From the NCBI GenBank assembly GCA_900540255.1, contig UQFE01000003.1, positions 1 to 64,000 on the forward strand: DNA of 64,000 nucleotides, given 5' to 3'. A model generated the notes under the pieces. It saw nothing but the letters and a program-made list of their open reading frames with translations. It made no database searches and had not been told where the DNA came from. A program made the translations under genes and the position numbers. Each line of letters opens with the position of its first letter. Position 1 is the stretch's first letter. This document shows positions 54,740-63,179 of the stretch, in pieces. This DNA is from an uncultured Clostridium sp. Its GTDB lineage: Bacteria; Bacillota; Clostridia; Clostridiales; Clostridiaceae.

Positions 54740-54835
54740 GTTACGTAACTTTATGTTATAATAATAGCATTAGTTACGTAACTTGTAAAGTGTTTTTGTA
54801 AAAAAGTTGTGCAACTCTACGTAACATAGTATAAT
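54740..54835. promoter_or_regulatory. Divergent promoters with GTTACGTAAC operators
   Basis: The palindrome GTTACGTAAC occurs at 54740-54749 and 54773-54782, 33 bp apart (about three turns), with a partial copy TACGTAAC at 54818-54825. On the minus strand TTTACA-17-TATTAT lies across the second palindrome. On the plus strand TTGTGC-17-TATAAT (54807-54835) spans the partial copy. The likely binder is the ribbon-helix-helix protein encoded at 54868. Confidence 0.65.
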
Positions 54836-54867
54836 TAATATAAGATTATACATTTAGGAGGCTTGTT

Positions 54868-55065
54868 ATGGCTTTAGTTCATAGAAAAAGAATCAATTCA
54901 ACATTGACTTCTGATAACTTTGACTTCATTTCTAATCTATCAAAAGAAACTGGCTTAAACCAAAGTAAGCTATTTGATTTATCTGTAGATCTGTTAAAAA
55001 GAGAATTGAATAATAAAGATTTTTTATCGTTATTTAATGAATTTAATAATAATTCCAAAGAGTAG
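54868..55065 (+). CDS. Ribbon-helix-helix protein, CopG/Arc type
   Basis: A 65-residue DNA-binding protein: RKRINSTLTSDNFDFISNLS supplies the beta-strand and first helix, and GLNQSKLFDLSVDLLKREL the second helix. RHH proteins of this size regulate plasmid copy number, conjugation or phage genes by binding palindromic repeats, which lie just upstream. It is divergent from the initiator-like gene. AGGAGG precedes the ATG. A terminator overlaps its stop codon. Confidence 0.75.
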   Translation: MALVHRKRINSTLTSDNFDFISNLSKETGLNQSKLFDLSVDLLKRELNNKDFLSLFNEFNNNSKE

Positions 55066-55084
55066 AAATTCTACTCTTTTTTTA
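55057..55084 (+). terminator. Terminator of RHH gene
   Basis: AAAGAGTAGA and TCTACTCTTT pair, followed by TTTTTT; the stop codon lies in the left arm. Confidence 0.85.
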
Positions 55085-55252
55085 TTTCTATTTTATATAT
55101 AAGCAAATCACGAAGTGCATTAGCTAATTATATAGCTAATATATAATAAATATAGATAAGTAAGTATAGATTGTGGTTCTTTATGAACCTTTTAAAAGGT
55201 TCAATTTGATACTTTTATTGTTTTTATAAAATTATTATGATATATTTAATTT

Positions 55253-55335
55253 GAGTTTAAACAACTCCAAGTTAAAATTCCAACTTCCAATGTTTAGTTA
55301 TAAAATAGAGGCTTAAAAATAGTCTCTATTTTTTA
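55253..55335 (+). ncRNA. Candidate small RNA, copy 1
   Basis: A promoter TTGTTT (55218-55223), 17 bases, TATATT (55241-55246) predicts a start near 55253. A terminator AAAATAGAG / CTCTATTTT with T-run ends at 55335. No ribosome site or reading frame is seen, so an RNA of about 83 bases is likely. Upstream, a perfect palindrome TGAACCTTTTAAAAGGTTCA lies at about 55183-55202. Confidence 0.5.
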
Positions 55336-55420
55336 TATTTTTATAAACTATACACTCTACAACATAATATGTTAATATTTATTTTTTGATTTTAATATTA
55401 TTTTATGATATATTTAAATA

Positions 55421-55509
55421 GAGTTATGTGCAAAACTTCTTCTATGTACGTGAAATAAGAAAACAAGAAAAGTTAGTTATCTATTGATTAAGATATCTAA
55501 CTTTTTTTA
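55421..55509 (+). ncRNA. Candidate small RNA, copy 2
   Basis: A near-copy of the promoter of copy 1: TTGATT (55386-55391), 17 bases, TATATT (55409-55414), sharing the run ATGATATATTTAA and the following GAGTT. The predicted RNA, near 55421 to 55509, ends in the hairpin AAAGTTAG-T-TATCT / AGATA-T-CTAACTTT plus T-run. It is similar in length to copy 1 but differs in sequence beyond the 5' end. From 55510 to 55716 nothing else is recognised. Confidence 0.5.
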
Positions 55510-55716
55510 TATCCTCAAATTACTGTACAAATAAATATTAAATAAATTATGCTAAATTCATATTTATATTATTATTTACATAAAATATTTTCTGTGATAT
55601 TATAATCTACCAAGGATATTAATCCTCAAATACTTTACTTAATAAAAGTAAGCTAATAAATTTATTTTTTACTACTTTTAATTTTTAAAATTAAATCATC
55701 TCTAAAACCAAAAAAG

Positions 55717-55752
55717 GCTAGTAAGTAAGATTTATATATCCTACCTACTAGC
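55717..55752. terminator. Terminator-like hairpin, first copy
   Basis: GCTAGTAAGTAAGA pairs with TCCTACCTACTAGC with two mismatches. The same arms recur in the terminator at 57680-57711. Confidence 0.6.
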
Positions 55753-55765
55753 TTTATAAAATATA

Positions 55766-55947
55766 TTATAAATTATTTTTTCTTTCGAGAATTAATTGTT
55801 CTAACCCTTTTAAATCCTTTAGTGTTGTTTTATTTCTTATAAAACTTCTTGCTGATGATCTGCTTCTTAAATAACTTGAATATTCTCTATTATTTTCTGC
55901 CTATTTTTTATTTGCTTTTGTTTGTGATTCACTTGTTTTTTCTCCAT
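55766..55947 (-). pseudogene. Frameshifted and nonsense-mutated small phage gene
   Basis: From an ATG with AAGGAG upstream the frame reads MEKKQVNHKQ, but one base over it reads EKTSESQTKANKK, a TAG, then AENNREYSSYLRSRSSARSF, IRNKTTLKDLKGLEQLILER, KNNL and a stop. The pattern of NNREY...YLR.RS.ARSFIRN...LE.L..LI.ER matches small phage proteins. A run of six A allows a one-base slip, and TAG replaces a probable Trp (TGG). It is therefore probably inactive, unless the frame is recoded or the A-run is miscounted. Confidence 0.55.
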
Positions 55948-55960
55948 AGATATTTACTCC

Positions 55961-56050
55961 TTACTTTATTATTAATATTATAAGAGTTATTATACTTATT
56001 ACTAACGCTAATAAACTTATAAATAAAGTTACCTTATCTATTTTTCTCAT
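55961..56050 (-). CDS. Very small hydrophobic peptide, possible type I toxin
   Basis: A 29-residue frame MRKIDKVTLFISLLALVISI followed by ITLIILIIK: a short charged N-terminus and one transmembrane segment ending in Lys, like Fst/TxpA-type toxins or small phage membrane peptides. AGAGG is 8 bases upstream. A plus-strand promoter-like TATAAT (56078-56083) faces away, over its leader, and could give an antisense RNA. The role is a guess from shape and context. Confidence 0.45.
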   Translation of the reverse strand: MRKIDKVTLFISLLALVISIITLIILIIK

Positions 56051-56452
56051 TTTCTTTTACCTCTTTAACTAATATGATATAATATAGTTAAGAAGAAGAT
56101 TTAAGGAACGGAAGGGATAGTGTTCCCTTCCTTTAAGATTACTTGTTTAATGTAAGTATTAGATTTATTATAGCCATTATCAAGGTAGCAATTGATGTTA
56201 TTATCTATATTAAATCTTTACGTTCTATTCCTTTTTTTCTTCTTTTTATTTGCCAATCTCTTAACTTCCTTATAATCATATCATCCTACACATATTATAT
56301 AAATTCAATATTTTTTTATTAATTTTATTCTATAATGATTATCTTTCTTTTTATTGACTGTAATTAATATCCCTTTATATAATATAAATCATTATATAGC
56401 TATCTCTTGTAGATAGCTATTTCACTTATAAACTTTATGAAGATAGAAAAAT
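56051..56452. other. Non-coding stretch with hairpins
   Basis: No supported gene. It holds a strong stem GGAAGGG/CCCTTCC extended by TTAAGG/CTTTAA (56101-56136) in the leader of the small peptide. A hydrophobic TTG-started frame on the plus strand (from about 56152) is too weak to call. A stem ATAGCTATCT/AGATAGCTAT (about 56397-56421) is also present. Confidence 0.5.
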
Positions 56453-56478
56453 AAAAGAGTAGGTTGTCCTACTCTTTT
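56453..56478. terminator. Terminator after NlpC/P60 gene
   Basis: AAAAGAGTAGG and CCTACTCTTTT pair perfectly with a 4-base loop and outer A/T runs. Confidence 0.88.
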
Positions 56479-56489
56479 ATACTATTATA

Positions 56490-57497
56490 TTACCATTTTC
56501 TATTTTCATCATATCCATAAGTTAAATAATGAGCTAATCCTGAAGTATAACCAGCATTTTTAACATCTGAATTTAATTTTAAATAATTTGCATCATTAAA
56601 TCCTGATGGAACATCTGGCAATGCTTTTCTCCCCTCTTTTTTACCATATTGTAAATAATGTGAATATCCACTTACAAAACTCCCCTTGCTAACAGCATTT
56701 GCAACATCCGGATTATTTGCTAAATAATATTTCTCTGAGAATATAGGTGCTCTATCTTTTGGTATTGGATAAGATATCTTAGTATTATTTACTCCAACAA
56801 CCAAATTATTTGGAACCCATGTATCATTTATAGCAAGCTCATGTGACCCACTATGTATAGCTTGATATTTAACTTGGAAAGTAGTTGGGAAGTACCAACT
56901 TGCTGGAAATGGTTTTCTTGGTGAATGACTTCCAAGCCCTTGTATAGCATTATCTTTTAACCCTATTATAGATCCATCAACTATTCCTATTTCATTGTTC
57001 CATAAGCTTGTATCAAAACTATCTTTAAGTATTCTTCTAGCCGAATAAAAACTCCATATATTAGATATTTTTACAACATCACCTGTTTGAGGAGCATGAA
57101 TAATTTGATTATTACCAACATATATTCCAACATGTCCAGCACTAGTAAAAACTAAATCTCCAATAGCTAAATTGTTTTGCGATACTTCTTTACCTTGATT
57201 TATTTGAGTGTATGTTGTTCTAGTAATATCAATTCCAAATTGCTTATATACATATTGTGTAAGTCCAGAGCAGTCAAATGTATTTGGTCCAGTTGCTCCC
57301 CAAACATAAGATTTTCCAAGATGCTTTTTTGCTTCGTTTACTATGTCTTTACCTGTAATAGTAGTTCTAGCACTAAGTCTACTTTCAATACCAGCTGTTC
57401 TTCCTAAGCTAATAGCTGTATCTGCACTAACCTGACTAGCTCCTAATTGCGTTATCGTAACAAGTCCCAACATAATACAAATTATTTTTTTCTTCAT
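56490..57497 (-). CDS. Secreted NlpC/P60 peptidase with C-terminal repeats
   Basis: A 335-residue protein. The signal peptide ends near QVSADT. The NlpC/P60 domain (about 48-160) has the catalytic Cys in TFDCSGLTQYVYKQFG, His in AGHVGIYVG and the third polar residue in IIHAPQTGD. The C-terminal 90 residues hold two units of the kind YYLANNPDVANAVSKG followed by SGYSHYLQYGKKEGR, a repeat found in other secreted hydrolases. It cuts peptidoglycan stem peptides. A cleavable signal peptide is unusual for phage endolysins, so it could be cargo or host-derived. Confidence 0.85.
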   Translation of the reverse strand: MKKKIICIMLGLVTITQLGASQVSADTAISLGRTAGIESRLSARTTITGKDIVNEAKKHLGKSYVWGATGPNTFDCSGLTQYVYKQFGIDITRTTYTQINQGKEVSQNNLAIGDLVFTSAGHVGIYVGNNQIIHAPQTGDVVKISNIWSFYSARRILKDSFDTSLWNNEIGIVDGSIIGLKDNAIQGLGSHSPRKPFPASWYFPTTFQVKYQAIHSGSHELAINDTWVPNNLVVGVNNTKISYPIPKDRAPIFSEKYYLANNPDVANAVSKGSFVSGYSHYLQYGKKEGRKALPDVPSGFNDANYLKLNSDVKNAGYTSGLAHYLTYGYDENRKW

Positions 57498-57679
57498 ATT
57501 TTTTCCCCCTTATACATTTATATCTAAATTATATATATTTTTTACAATTTATGCAATAAAAATATATTTTAGTAAATAAATTAAATAAAAAATATATTCT
57601 ATAGGCTATGTATTTGTGCCATGTTTTGAAGTTCTCTAGAAGTCTTTATTAAGCATAATTTTCTAAATACAACAAAAAA

Positions 57680-57711
57680 GCTAGTAAGATTTTTATAACC
57701 TACCTACTAGC
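57680..57711 (-). terminator. Terminator after amidase gene, second copy of arm
   Basis: GCTAGTAAG-type and CCTACTAGC-type arms pair, with an A-run on the left (T-run for minus transcripts). Confidence 0.65.
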
Positions 57712-57720
57712 CTAAAATAA

Positions 57721-58686
57721 TTATACTAATTTTATTTCTATTGCTTCTATATAAAGACTTTCTCCAACCGTACCAGCTACTTCAAAATTATTTACCCACG
57801 GCAACCAACCTTTATTTTTAACATGTGCTCTGTATTGTAATTTTTGATTAGATCCTTCTATCCATATCTTAAATGCTTCTAGTCTAAGAGATATTCCTAT
57901 AGTTCCTAAAACCTCTCCATTAAGTCTTTCACTTGTCCATCCATAGTTTTGTATATGTGCTTGATATTTAATTTTACCTGGACCAAAATAATTAATTGCA
58001 AAGGCTTCTAATCTTAATCCTTTACCAGTAGTACCAGCTATAGCTCCATTTTTAACTTCATTCATCCATCCAATATCTTGGACATGCGCTTGATATTCTA
58101 TACTATTAGAGTTTGCTTCTACTGTATTCATTGTTGAATTGGTTATAGGCTCAAATGATATTCTACTATCTATTGCATTTCCAATAGCATGGGCAATTCT
58201 TTTTGCTCCTAATTTTTTATAAAGTTCAACATCCTTGGTTGCTTCTAAGAAAAATAATTCTATTATCATTGATGTACTTTTAATAGAATTACACTCAGCA
58301 AGACTATCTCTTTCTTTAACTCCTCTATTTTTAAATCCTAACTTAGATAAATTTCCACAAACTTTATTCCCTATTTCTTTACCTTTTATAGAAGTTGAAT
58401 GAACACATACTTCTACTCCTAATTCTCCATCATATTTATCATACGCTGTATTGGCATGTAATGAGAAAAATATATCTGGATTAACTTCATTAGCTTTTTT
58501 AATTCCATAACTTAATTCTGCAGGATATGAAACATTTTCGCCAGGATGACAATTTATAACCTCATTATGTAAAGCTAATAGACTATTTAATTCTGCCAAA
58601 ACCTCTCTAGTAACTATATTTTCTTGAACTAATTTTGATGCTCCTGGTGAAACTTGTGTATGCCCTGCTCTATCTGCTATCTTCAT
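57721..58686 (-). CDS. N-acetylmuramoyl-L-alanine amidase endolysin with ChW repeats
   Basis: A 321-residue endolysin. The amidase_3 domain (about 1-175) has zinc ligands in AGHTQVSPGA and SLHANTA, and the catalytic Glu in IIELFFLEA. Three ChW (clostridial hydrophobic Trp) repeats follow: IEYQAHVQDIGWMNEVKNGA, IKYQAHIQNYGWTSERLNGE, LQYRAHVKNKGWLPWVNNFE, each about 50 residues, binding the cell wall. There is no signal peptide; export would rely on the adjacent holin. AGAAGGAA precedes the ATG. Confidence 0.92.
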   Translation of the reverse strand: MKIADRAGHTQVSPGASKLVQENIVTREVLAELNSLLALHNEVINCHPGENVSYPAELSYGIKKANEVNPDIFFSLHANTAYDKYDGELGVEVCVHSTSIKGKEIGNKVCGNLSKLGFKNRGVKERDSLAECNSIKSTSMIIELFFLEATKDVELYKKLGAKRIAHAIGNAIDSRISFEPITNSTMNTVEANSNSIEYQAHVQDIGWMNEVKNGAIAGTTGKGLRLEAFAINYFGPGKIKYQAHIQNYGWTSERLNGEVLGTIGISLRLEAFKIWIEGSNQKLQYRAHVKNKGWLPWVNNFEVAGTVGESLYIEAIEIKLV

Positions 58687-58726
58687 TTAATATTCCTTCT
58701 TTCTAAATATATTTTTATAAACTAAA

Positions 58727-58750
58727 AAGGACACACTATTGTGCATCCTT
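58727..58750 (-). terminator. Hairpin at the end of the holin gene
   Basis: AAGGATGCACA and TGTGTCCTT pair, followed by TTTTTAG on the minus strand. It overlaps the holin stop codon. Confidence 0.65.
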
Positions 58751-59149
58751 ATTTATTTCTTTTTTATTTCCTGATTTAAGTTGTATTAACGCTTCTTGAA
58801 GTTGTGATGGGATAGTTAGCCCCATACCTGCAGCATTTTCTAATAAACTTATAGCTTCATTTGCTATATAAAAGTAACATACAACTGTTCTAAAAAGCCA
58901 TGTTTCATTATTAATTAATCTATCTAATAATACTGCTACAATCAAAACAATTAATATCAAAGACTTTCTTGCAATACCTCTAAGCCCAATATCTGAACTA
59001 ATTTCCTTTTTCATAAATGCTTTTATTACCCCTGTTATATAGTCTAACATCATAAAAACAATTAAAATTGTTAGTGAATTATCCCATGTGCCAAATAACC
59101 ATGCAATTGTTGTCCCTAGTATCGGCAGTAATAACTTAATTTTTTCCAT
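58736..59149 (-). CDS. Phage holin
   Basis: A 137-residue membrane protein with three or four hydrophobic segments and the family pattern GTWDNSLTILIVFMMLDYIT, GVIKAFMKKEISSDIGLRGI and the C-terminal NEAISLLENAAGMG, typical of the toxin-secretion/phage-lysis holin family (TcdE/holin_4). It makes holes that release the amidase. AAGGAG precedes the ATG. It lies between the tail gene and the amidase, the usual order of a lysis cassette. Confidence 0.9.
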   Translation of the reverse strand: MEKIKLLLPILGTTIAWLFGTWDNSLTILIVFMMLDYITGVIKAFMKKEISSDIGLRGIARKSLILIVLIVAVLLDRLINNETWLFRTVVCYFYIANEAISLLENAAGMGLTIPSQLQEALIQLKSGNKKEINKDAQ

Positions 59150-59151
59150 TT

Positions 59152-60444
59152 CTATCTCCTTGCATCTACATTTTTATTACTATTTTGCTCTAAAGCATCT
59201 AATCTTTTAAACACATTCTCTATAAAACTTTCTTCTGCTTCTATATATGTGTGAATAGTATAATTATATCTATTTGTTTCAAAACTATCAGATGAAACCA
59301 TTCCATTTGAATTAAATGTTGTACCAGCAGTAGTCAAGAAGTTATCATTTTGTTCTACATCTCTGGCATTAAATCTGAAATTCGTCCTTACAGGTGTTTT
59401 AAATACAAAGAAAACCTCTTTATCGAAAGATTTATTCACTGGGATTTTTAAAAACCTCCTGCCATCTTCACCTATTATTACTGAAAATTCTTCTCCACTT
59501 CTATATAGATGCTGCATCATTACATCTTGATGTTTAGCTTCTTTTTTCTCTACTGCATATACATCTAAACTATTAAAAGTTGTGATCGTCTGATCATCTG
59601 CTAATCTTATATATACATTTTTTATATAATCATTTGCATTTGCTCTGACAGCTCTACACCCTAATAATATATTTGCTAATTGAGCATTTCCTCTATCAGT
59701 TTTGCTATCATTTGATATGTTTTTTTCTATATTTAAATCAAACTTATAATCTTTTTCATAAACTATGAAAGAATTAATGTTCAATTCTTCAGTTGAATTC
59801 CTAGAAATAATATCTTCTGCTGCGTCTTTATCAGCAGTTGGGTTATTATTCATAAAAGGATTTACTACTGTGCCAATAGCCACACCATCATTTGGAACCT
59901 CTACAGATACTTTGCTTAAAGTCGTATTTCTATATAAAGCCATTCCAGCAGTTACATTTCCACTAACTCTTTGATTACAAGCAACCAACAAATACACTGC
60001 TTCAGTAAAACTTTTCTGTATTTCGACTTCCACTATCTTTGTATTTGTATTAAAATAAGTCCCATCATGATCTTTAACTACGCCTTTTCCATTTAGAATC
60101 ACATTTTCAAATATAGTATTATCAGCATTTTTTACTGCAATCACCTGTATACCCTCAATAATTTCCCCATGTTCAAATCCTGTAACTTCAAACGCTATCC
60201 TAGACACTAATTTACCAGCAGGTATTAAACATTCTTTAACACCAAATGCTTGTCTAGTATTTGCTATAACGCTATTACCATATCCTTTATAACGACTTAC
60301 ATAAGACTTAGATTTTACATGTATTGTTTCCACTACAACATCATCATGTAGCACCATCTTTTCAGTTTTATTTACAAATACATCTGATATTTTTTTACTA
60401 AGATTATCACCAAATCTTTTTAAACCTTCTTTCGTTAAAAACAT
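59152..60444 (-). CDS. Phage tail-associated protein, unknown
   Basis: A 430-residue protein with a short helical start (MFLTKEGLKRFGDNLSKKIS), a beta-rich middle and repeated strand patterns such as FEVTGFEHGEIIEGIQVIAV and YKFDLNIEKNIS. No enzyme motif is seen. Between the sialidase-like tail protein and the holin, it is probably a baseplate or fibre component. GGAGGAAATT sits before the ATG at 60444; a longer frame to 60474 has no ribosome site. Confidence 0.65.
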   Translation of the reverse strand: MFLTKEGLKRFGDNLSKKISDVFVNKTEKMVLHDDVVVETIHVKSKSYVSRYKGYGNSVIANTRQAFGVKECLIPAGKLVSRIAFEVTGFEHGEIIEGIQVIAVKNADNTIFENVILNGKGVVKDHDGTYFNTNTKIVEVEIQKSFTEAVYLLVACNQRVSGNVTAGMALYRNTTLSKVSVEVPNDGVAIGTVVNPFMNNNPTADKDAAEDIISRNSTEELNINSFIVYEKDYKFDLNIEKNISNDSKTDRGNAQLANILLGCRAVRANANDYIKNVYIRLADDQTITTFNSLDVYAVEKKEAKHQDVMMQHLYRSGEEFSVIIGEDGRRFLKIPVNKSFDKEVFFVFKTPVRTNFRFNARDVEQNDNFLTTAGTTFNSNGMVSSDSFETNRYNYTIHTYIEAEESFIENVFKRLDALEQNSNKNVDARR

Positions 60445-60463
60445 AATTTCCTCCAAAATTAAA

Positions 60464-60485
60464 TAGACTGCCAAAAGACAGCCTA
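60464..60485 (-). other. Intercistronic hairpin
   Basis: TAGGCTGTC and GGCAGTCTA pair with two G-U pairs, ending just before the next gene's ribosome site. The T-run is weak, so it is a possible processing site. Confidence 0.5.
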
Positions 60486-60490
60486 TATTA

Positions 60491-63118
60491 TTAAAATTGT
60501 ATTTTATCTGTTATTTCATCAATCTCCTCTAACGTTACCTTGGGAATTAAATCGCCATTAATTAATTTTATCAATGTTTTTTCTACGTTTATATCTATAC
60601 CAAAAATTTCATAAATCATCATAAATTTCTTTGTTGAAGTATTTGTTCCACTTAAACTACCATTAGTTTCATGTATGTTTATTAGATTATTTGCTAAATG
60701 AACACTATTTGGATCAGAATAATTCCCATCACTAGGATTAATATGTGTAGTTCTTATAGGTCTAGTATCAACACTATTTCCCATATTAACTTTAAATAAT
60801 AAATACCCTCGCCTACTTATCTTTTTATTTACTGAAATTTCAATGTATTTTGCATAAAAACCAGTTCCAGTTTTAACAGTATAATTAACTCCTTCTTCAA
60901 CTAAGATTTCATATGGTTTATCAGTAGCCATACTGTCTCCTAACTCTACAGCTACAATACTTAATTTAGAAACTTCACTTCTATTAAAATCTGGATGTAT
61001 TGCTATTTTGATATTTCCTATATAGTCATCAGTTTCAAGTATATGAGTTCTATACCCCATATAATAATTATCATCTAATCGTGCTGTACTAAGTGCCACA
61101 GTTCCATTTCCAGTAATAGCATTATTTGATCTATTGAATTCTACACTTCCAGTAAATTCATTTCTTCCATCTAAAGAAACATCTCCACCACTTTTAAGGC
61201 ATAGCTTATCTATTTCAGTTAATAAATAAGTTATATCTTTGAATGTAATACTTCCTAAATCTTCATAAATAATACCAAGTGTTTTCTTGCCATCTTTATT
61301 TTCTGCATAACACATAGAAGAATATCCAGCACCATCTGGGTTACCCTCCTGTGGATATGGTACTAATAATTCAACTATTCCCATTGAAGGTCTAGTAAAG
61401 TTATACATATAAATAGTTATATTATCTCTTTTCCATGTTTCTGTATTATTCTTAGGATGTGATAATAGTCCTATTTCATCACCATTTATAGAATCATACT
61501 TAATCCAAGAACCTTGGCATCCTGAACTTCTATCAGCTCCACCATGGGTAAACTTGCCATGTAACGGAGTATAAACATTCCAAGTCTCCCCACCGTCCGT
61601 AGATATATATGCTCCTCTAGCTTTTACACTACTATCTCTTCTAGCTGTCATAATTAAAGAACCATCATTAAGTTCTAAAATCATATTTTCAGAAGTATTT
61701 GAATCAGCAAATTGACTACACATAGTCCATGAATCACCATTATTATCTGAATAAATACATCCAGAACGGACTTCATTATTTCCAAATGATACCTGTATAG
61801 GCATAATGATTCTATTTCTATGACTAGAATGTTTCATTACTATACCAGTACCAACTCCACCTATCCATCCCCTTATACCTCCATATCCTTGACTCACAGA
61901 ATTAGGAAGTATAACCTTATTGCCAGTATGTATTTCTACTTGTCTCCATGTTTCTCCCTCATCATCTGAAATAGCCTGTACAACTCTCCAATCAGCTTTT
62001 GGAATAGCACTTGTATTTAAAGTCCACTTTTCATTTGTATTCCATGCCCCTAATATATTAATTATTCTACCAGTATGAGTAACAACAGAAGTAGAATCCA
62101 TTACTCTTGAATAAACTTTACTAACATTATCATTTTCAGCGGATATTTTATAACTCCATGTTTTACCCCCGTCCACACTTTTTGCACAGCCATTCTCAAT
62201 ATAGGCATGATCTGAACCAGTATTATGTCTAATATCTGCAAATGCCAACCAAGAACCATTTTTTGTTTTTAGCAAAGAAGGTATTCTAAAATAAATAGAA
62301 TCCCATACATTATCATCAACATCAAAAACTTTTACACCTAACACTGTGTCAGCCTTAGATTTATTGTTTATTTCATCTAAAGCATCTTGTACAGTAGTTG
62401 AAGATAGGTCTTTTCTTGATTTAAACCCTAAATTAACATCATTACCAATATTAATTCCACCTTTTTTATGTTTTACATATTCAGTAGGTTCAACACTTTC
62501 TGCAACGTCCCATATCATTAACTCTTCTCTCTCATTATAATCAGATGCAATTCTTAAATTGCAAGAACCATATACTACTCTAGTATCAATATCACTAGGT
62601 ATGGTTATTTCAGCATATTTTCTTCCGTTATAAATTGTATCAGTGCTCTTAGTCCAATTAGCACTTGATACATATACATCATTAGCAGCAAAGAATTGAC
62701 AAACCAAAGGTTCACTAGCAAAATCAGTACCTATTCTCGCCGAACTAACTATTCTATAAGTATGTCCAGCTTTAACCTTAAATCTAATATTGACCCAATC
62801 TCTATTAGTGGATTCATAAGTACCATTACTATTTAGTATTCCTGGCATAAACTTTCCTTCTGATACTAAATTAAAGAAGTAATCAGAAACATTGGTATGA
62901 TTTAATTTATCCCATTCAGTTTTTAACTCACTTAAATCTACTGTTTTTTTACTTCCATCACTATTTGTTATTGTCAAGTTATTAGTAACCTTATCAAATT
63001 CCATACTTGTTATAGTTCCACCAGAGTTTCCACCAGTTCCATTATTGTAAGCCAAATATTCTAAAAACTCTTCAATTCTTGAACCTGGATCTGGTAAACT
63101 ATTTAAATCTTTAGCCAT
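60491..63118 (-). CDS. Phage tail protein with sialidase (neuraminidase) domain
   Basis: An 875-residue protein. The N-terminal 230 residues look like a tail-attachment and carbohydrate-binding-like part. From about 265 to 640 is a six-bladed propeller sialidase: FRIPSLLKTKNGSWLAFADI with the RIP arginine, GSDHAYIENGC, and four Asp-boxes (SVDGGKTW, SDDEGETW, SDNNGDSW, STDGGETW). The C-terminal 220 residues are beta-rich, with a possible trimerisation end. There is no signal peptide. It would cleave sialic acid residues on glycans, presumably for host or glycan recognition by the virion. AAGGAGGGA precedes the ATG. Confidence 0.88.
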   Translation of the reverse strand: MAKDLNSLPDPGSRIEEFLEYLAYNNGTGGNSGGTITSMEFDKVTNNLTITNSDGSKKTVDLSELKTEWDKLNHTNVSDYFFNLVSEGKFMPGILNSNGTYESTNRDWVNIRFKVKAGHTYRIVSSARIGTDFASEPLVCQFFAANDVYVSSANWTKSTDTIYNGRKYAEITIPSDIDTRVVYGSCNLRIASDYNEREELMIWDVAESVEPTEYVKHKKGGINIGNDVNLGFKSRKDLSSTTVQDALDEINNKSKADTVLGVKVFDVDDNVWDSIYFRIPSLLKTKNGSWLAFADIRHNTGSDHAYIENGCAKSVDGGKTWSYKISAENDNVSKVYSRVMDSTSVVTHTGRIINILGAWNTNEKWTLNTSAIPKADWRVVQAISDDEGETWRQVEIHTGNKVILPNSVSQGYGGIRGWIGGVGTGIVMKHSSHRNRIIMPIQVSFGNNEVRSGCIYSDNNGDSWTMCSQFADSNTSENMILELNDGSLIMTARRDSSVKARGAYISTDGGETWNVYTPLHGKFTHGGADRSSGCQGSWIKYDSINGDEIGLLSHPKNNTETWKRDNITIYMYNFTRPSMGIVELLVPYPQEGNPDGAGYSSMCYAENKDGKKTLGIIYEDLGSITFKDITYLLTEIDKLCLKSGGDVSLDGRNEFTGSVEFNRSNNAITGNGTVALSTARLDDNYYMGYRTHILETDDYIGNIKIAIHPDFNRSEVSKLSIVAVELGDSMATDKPYEILVEEGVNYTVKTGTGFYAKYIEISVNKKISRRGYLLFKVNMGNSVDTRPIRTTHINPSDGNYSDPNSVHLANNLINIHETNGSLSGTNTSTKKFMMIYEIFGIDINVEKTLIKLINGDLIPKVTLEEIDEITDKIQF

Positions 63119-63155
63119 TGCGCTCCCTCCTTAATCAAAAAATTATATAAAAAGA

Positions 63156-63173
63156 ACTGTATAAAAATACAGT
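63156..63173 (-). terminator. Small hairpin after the S74 tail fibre
   Basis: ACTGTAT and ATACAGT pair with a short loop, followed by a TTCTTTTTAT run on the minus strand. Confidence 0.65.
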
Positions 63174-63179
63174 CATAAA

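Noticed and set aside
56152..56330. TTG-started hydrophobic plus-strand frame
   Set aside because: No ribosome site, unusual start, and hydrophobic bias expected from T-rich DNA.
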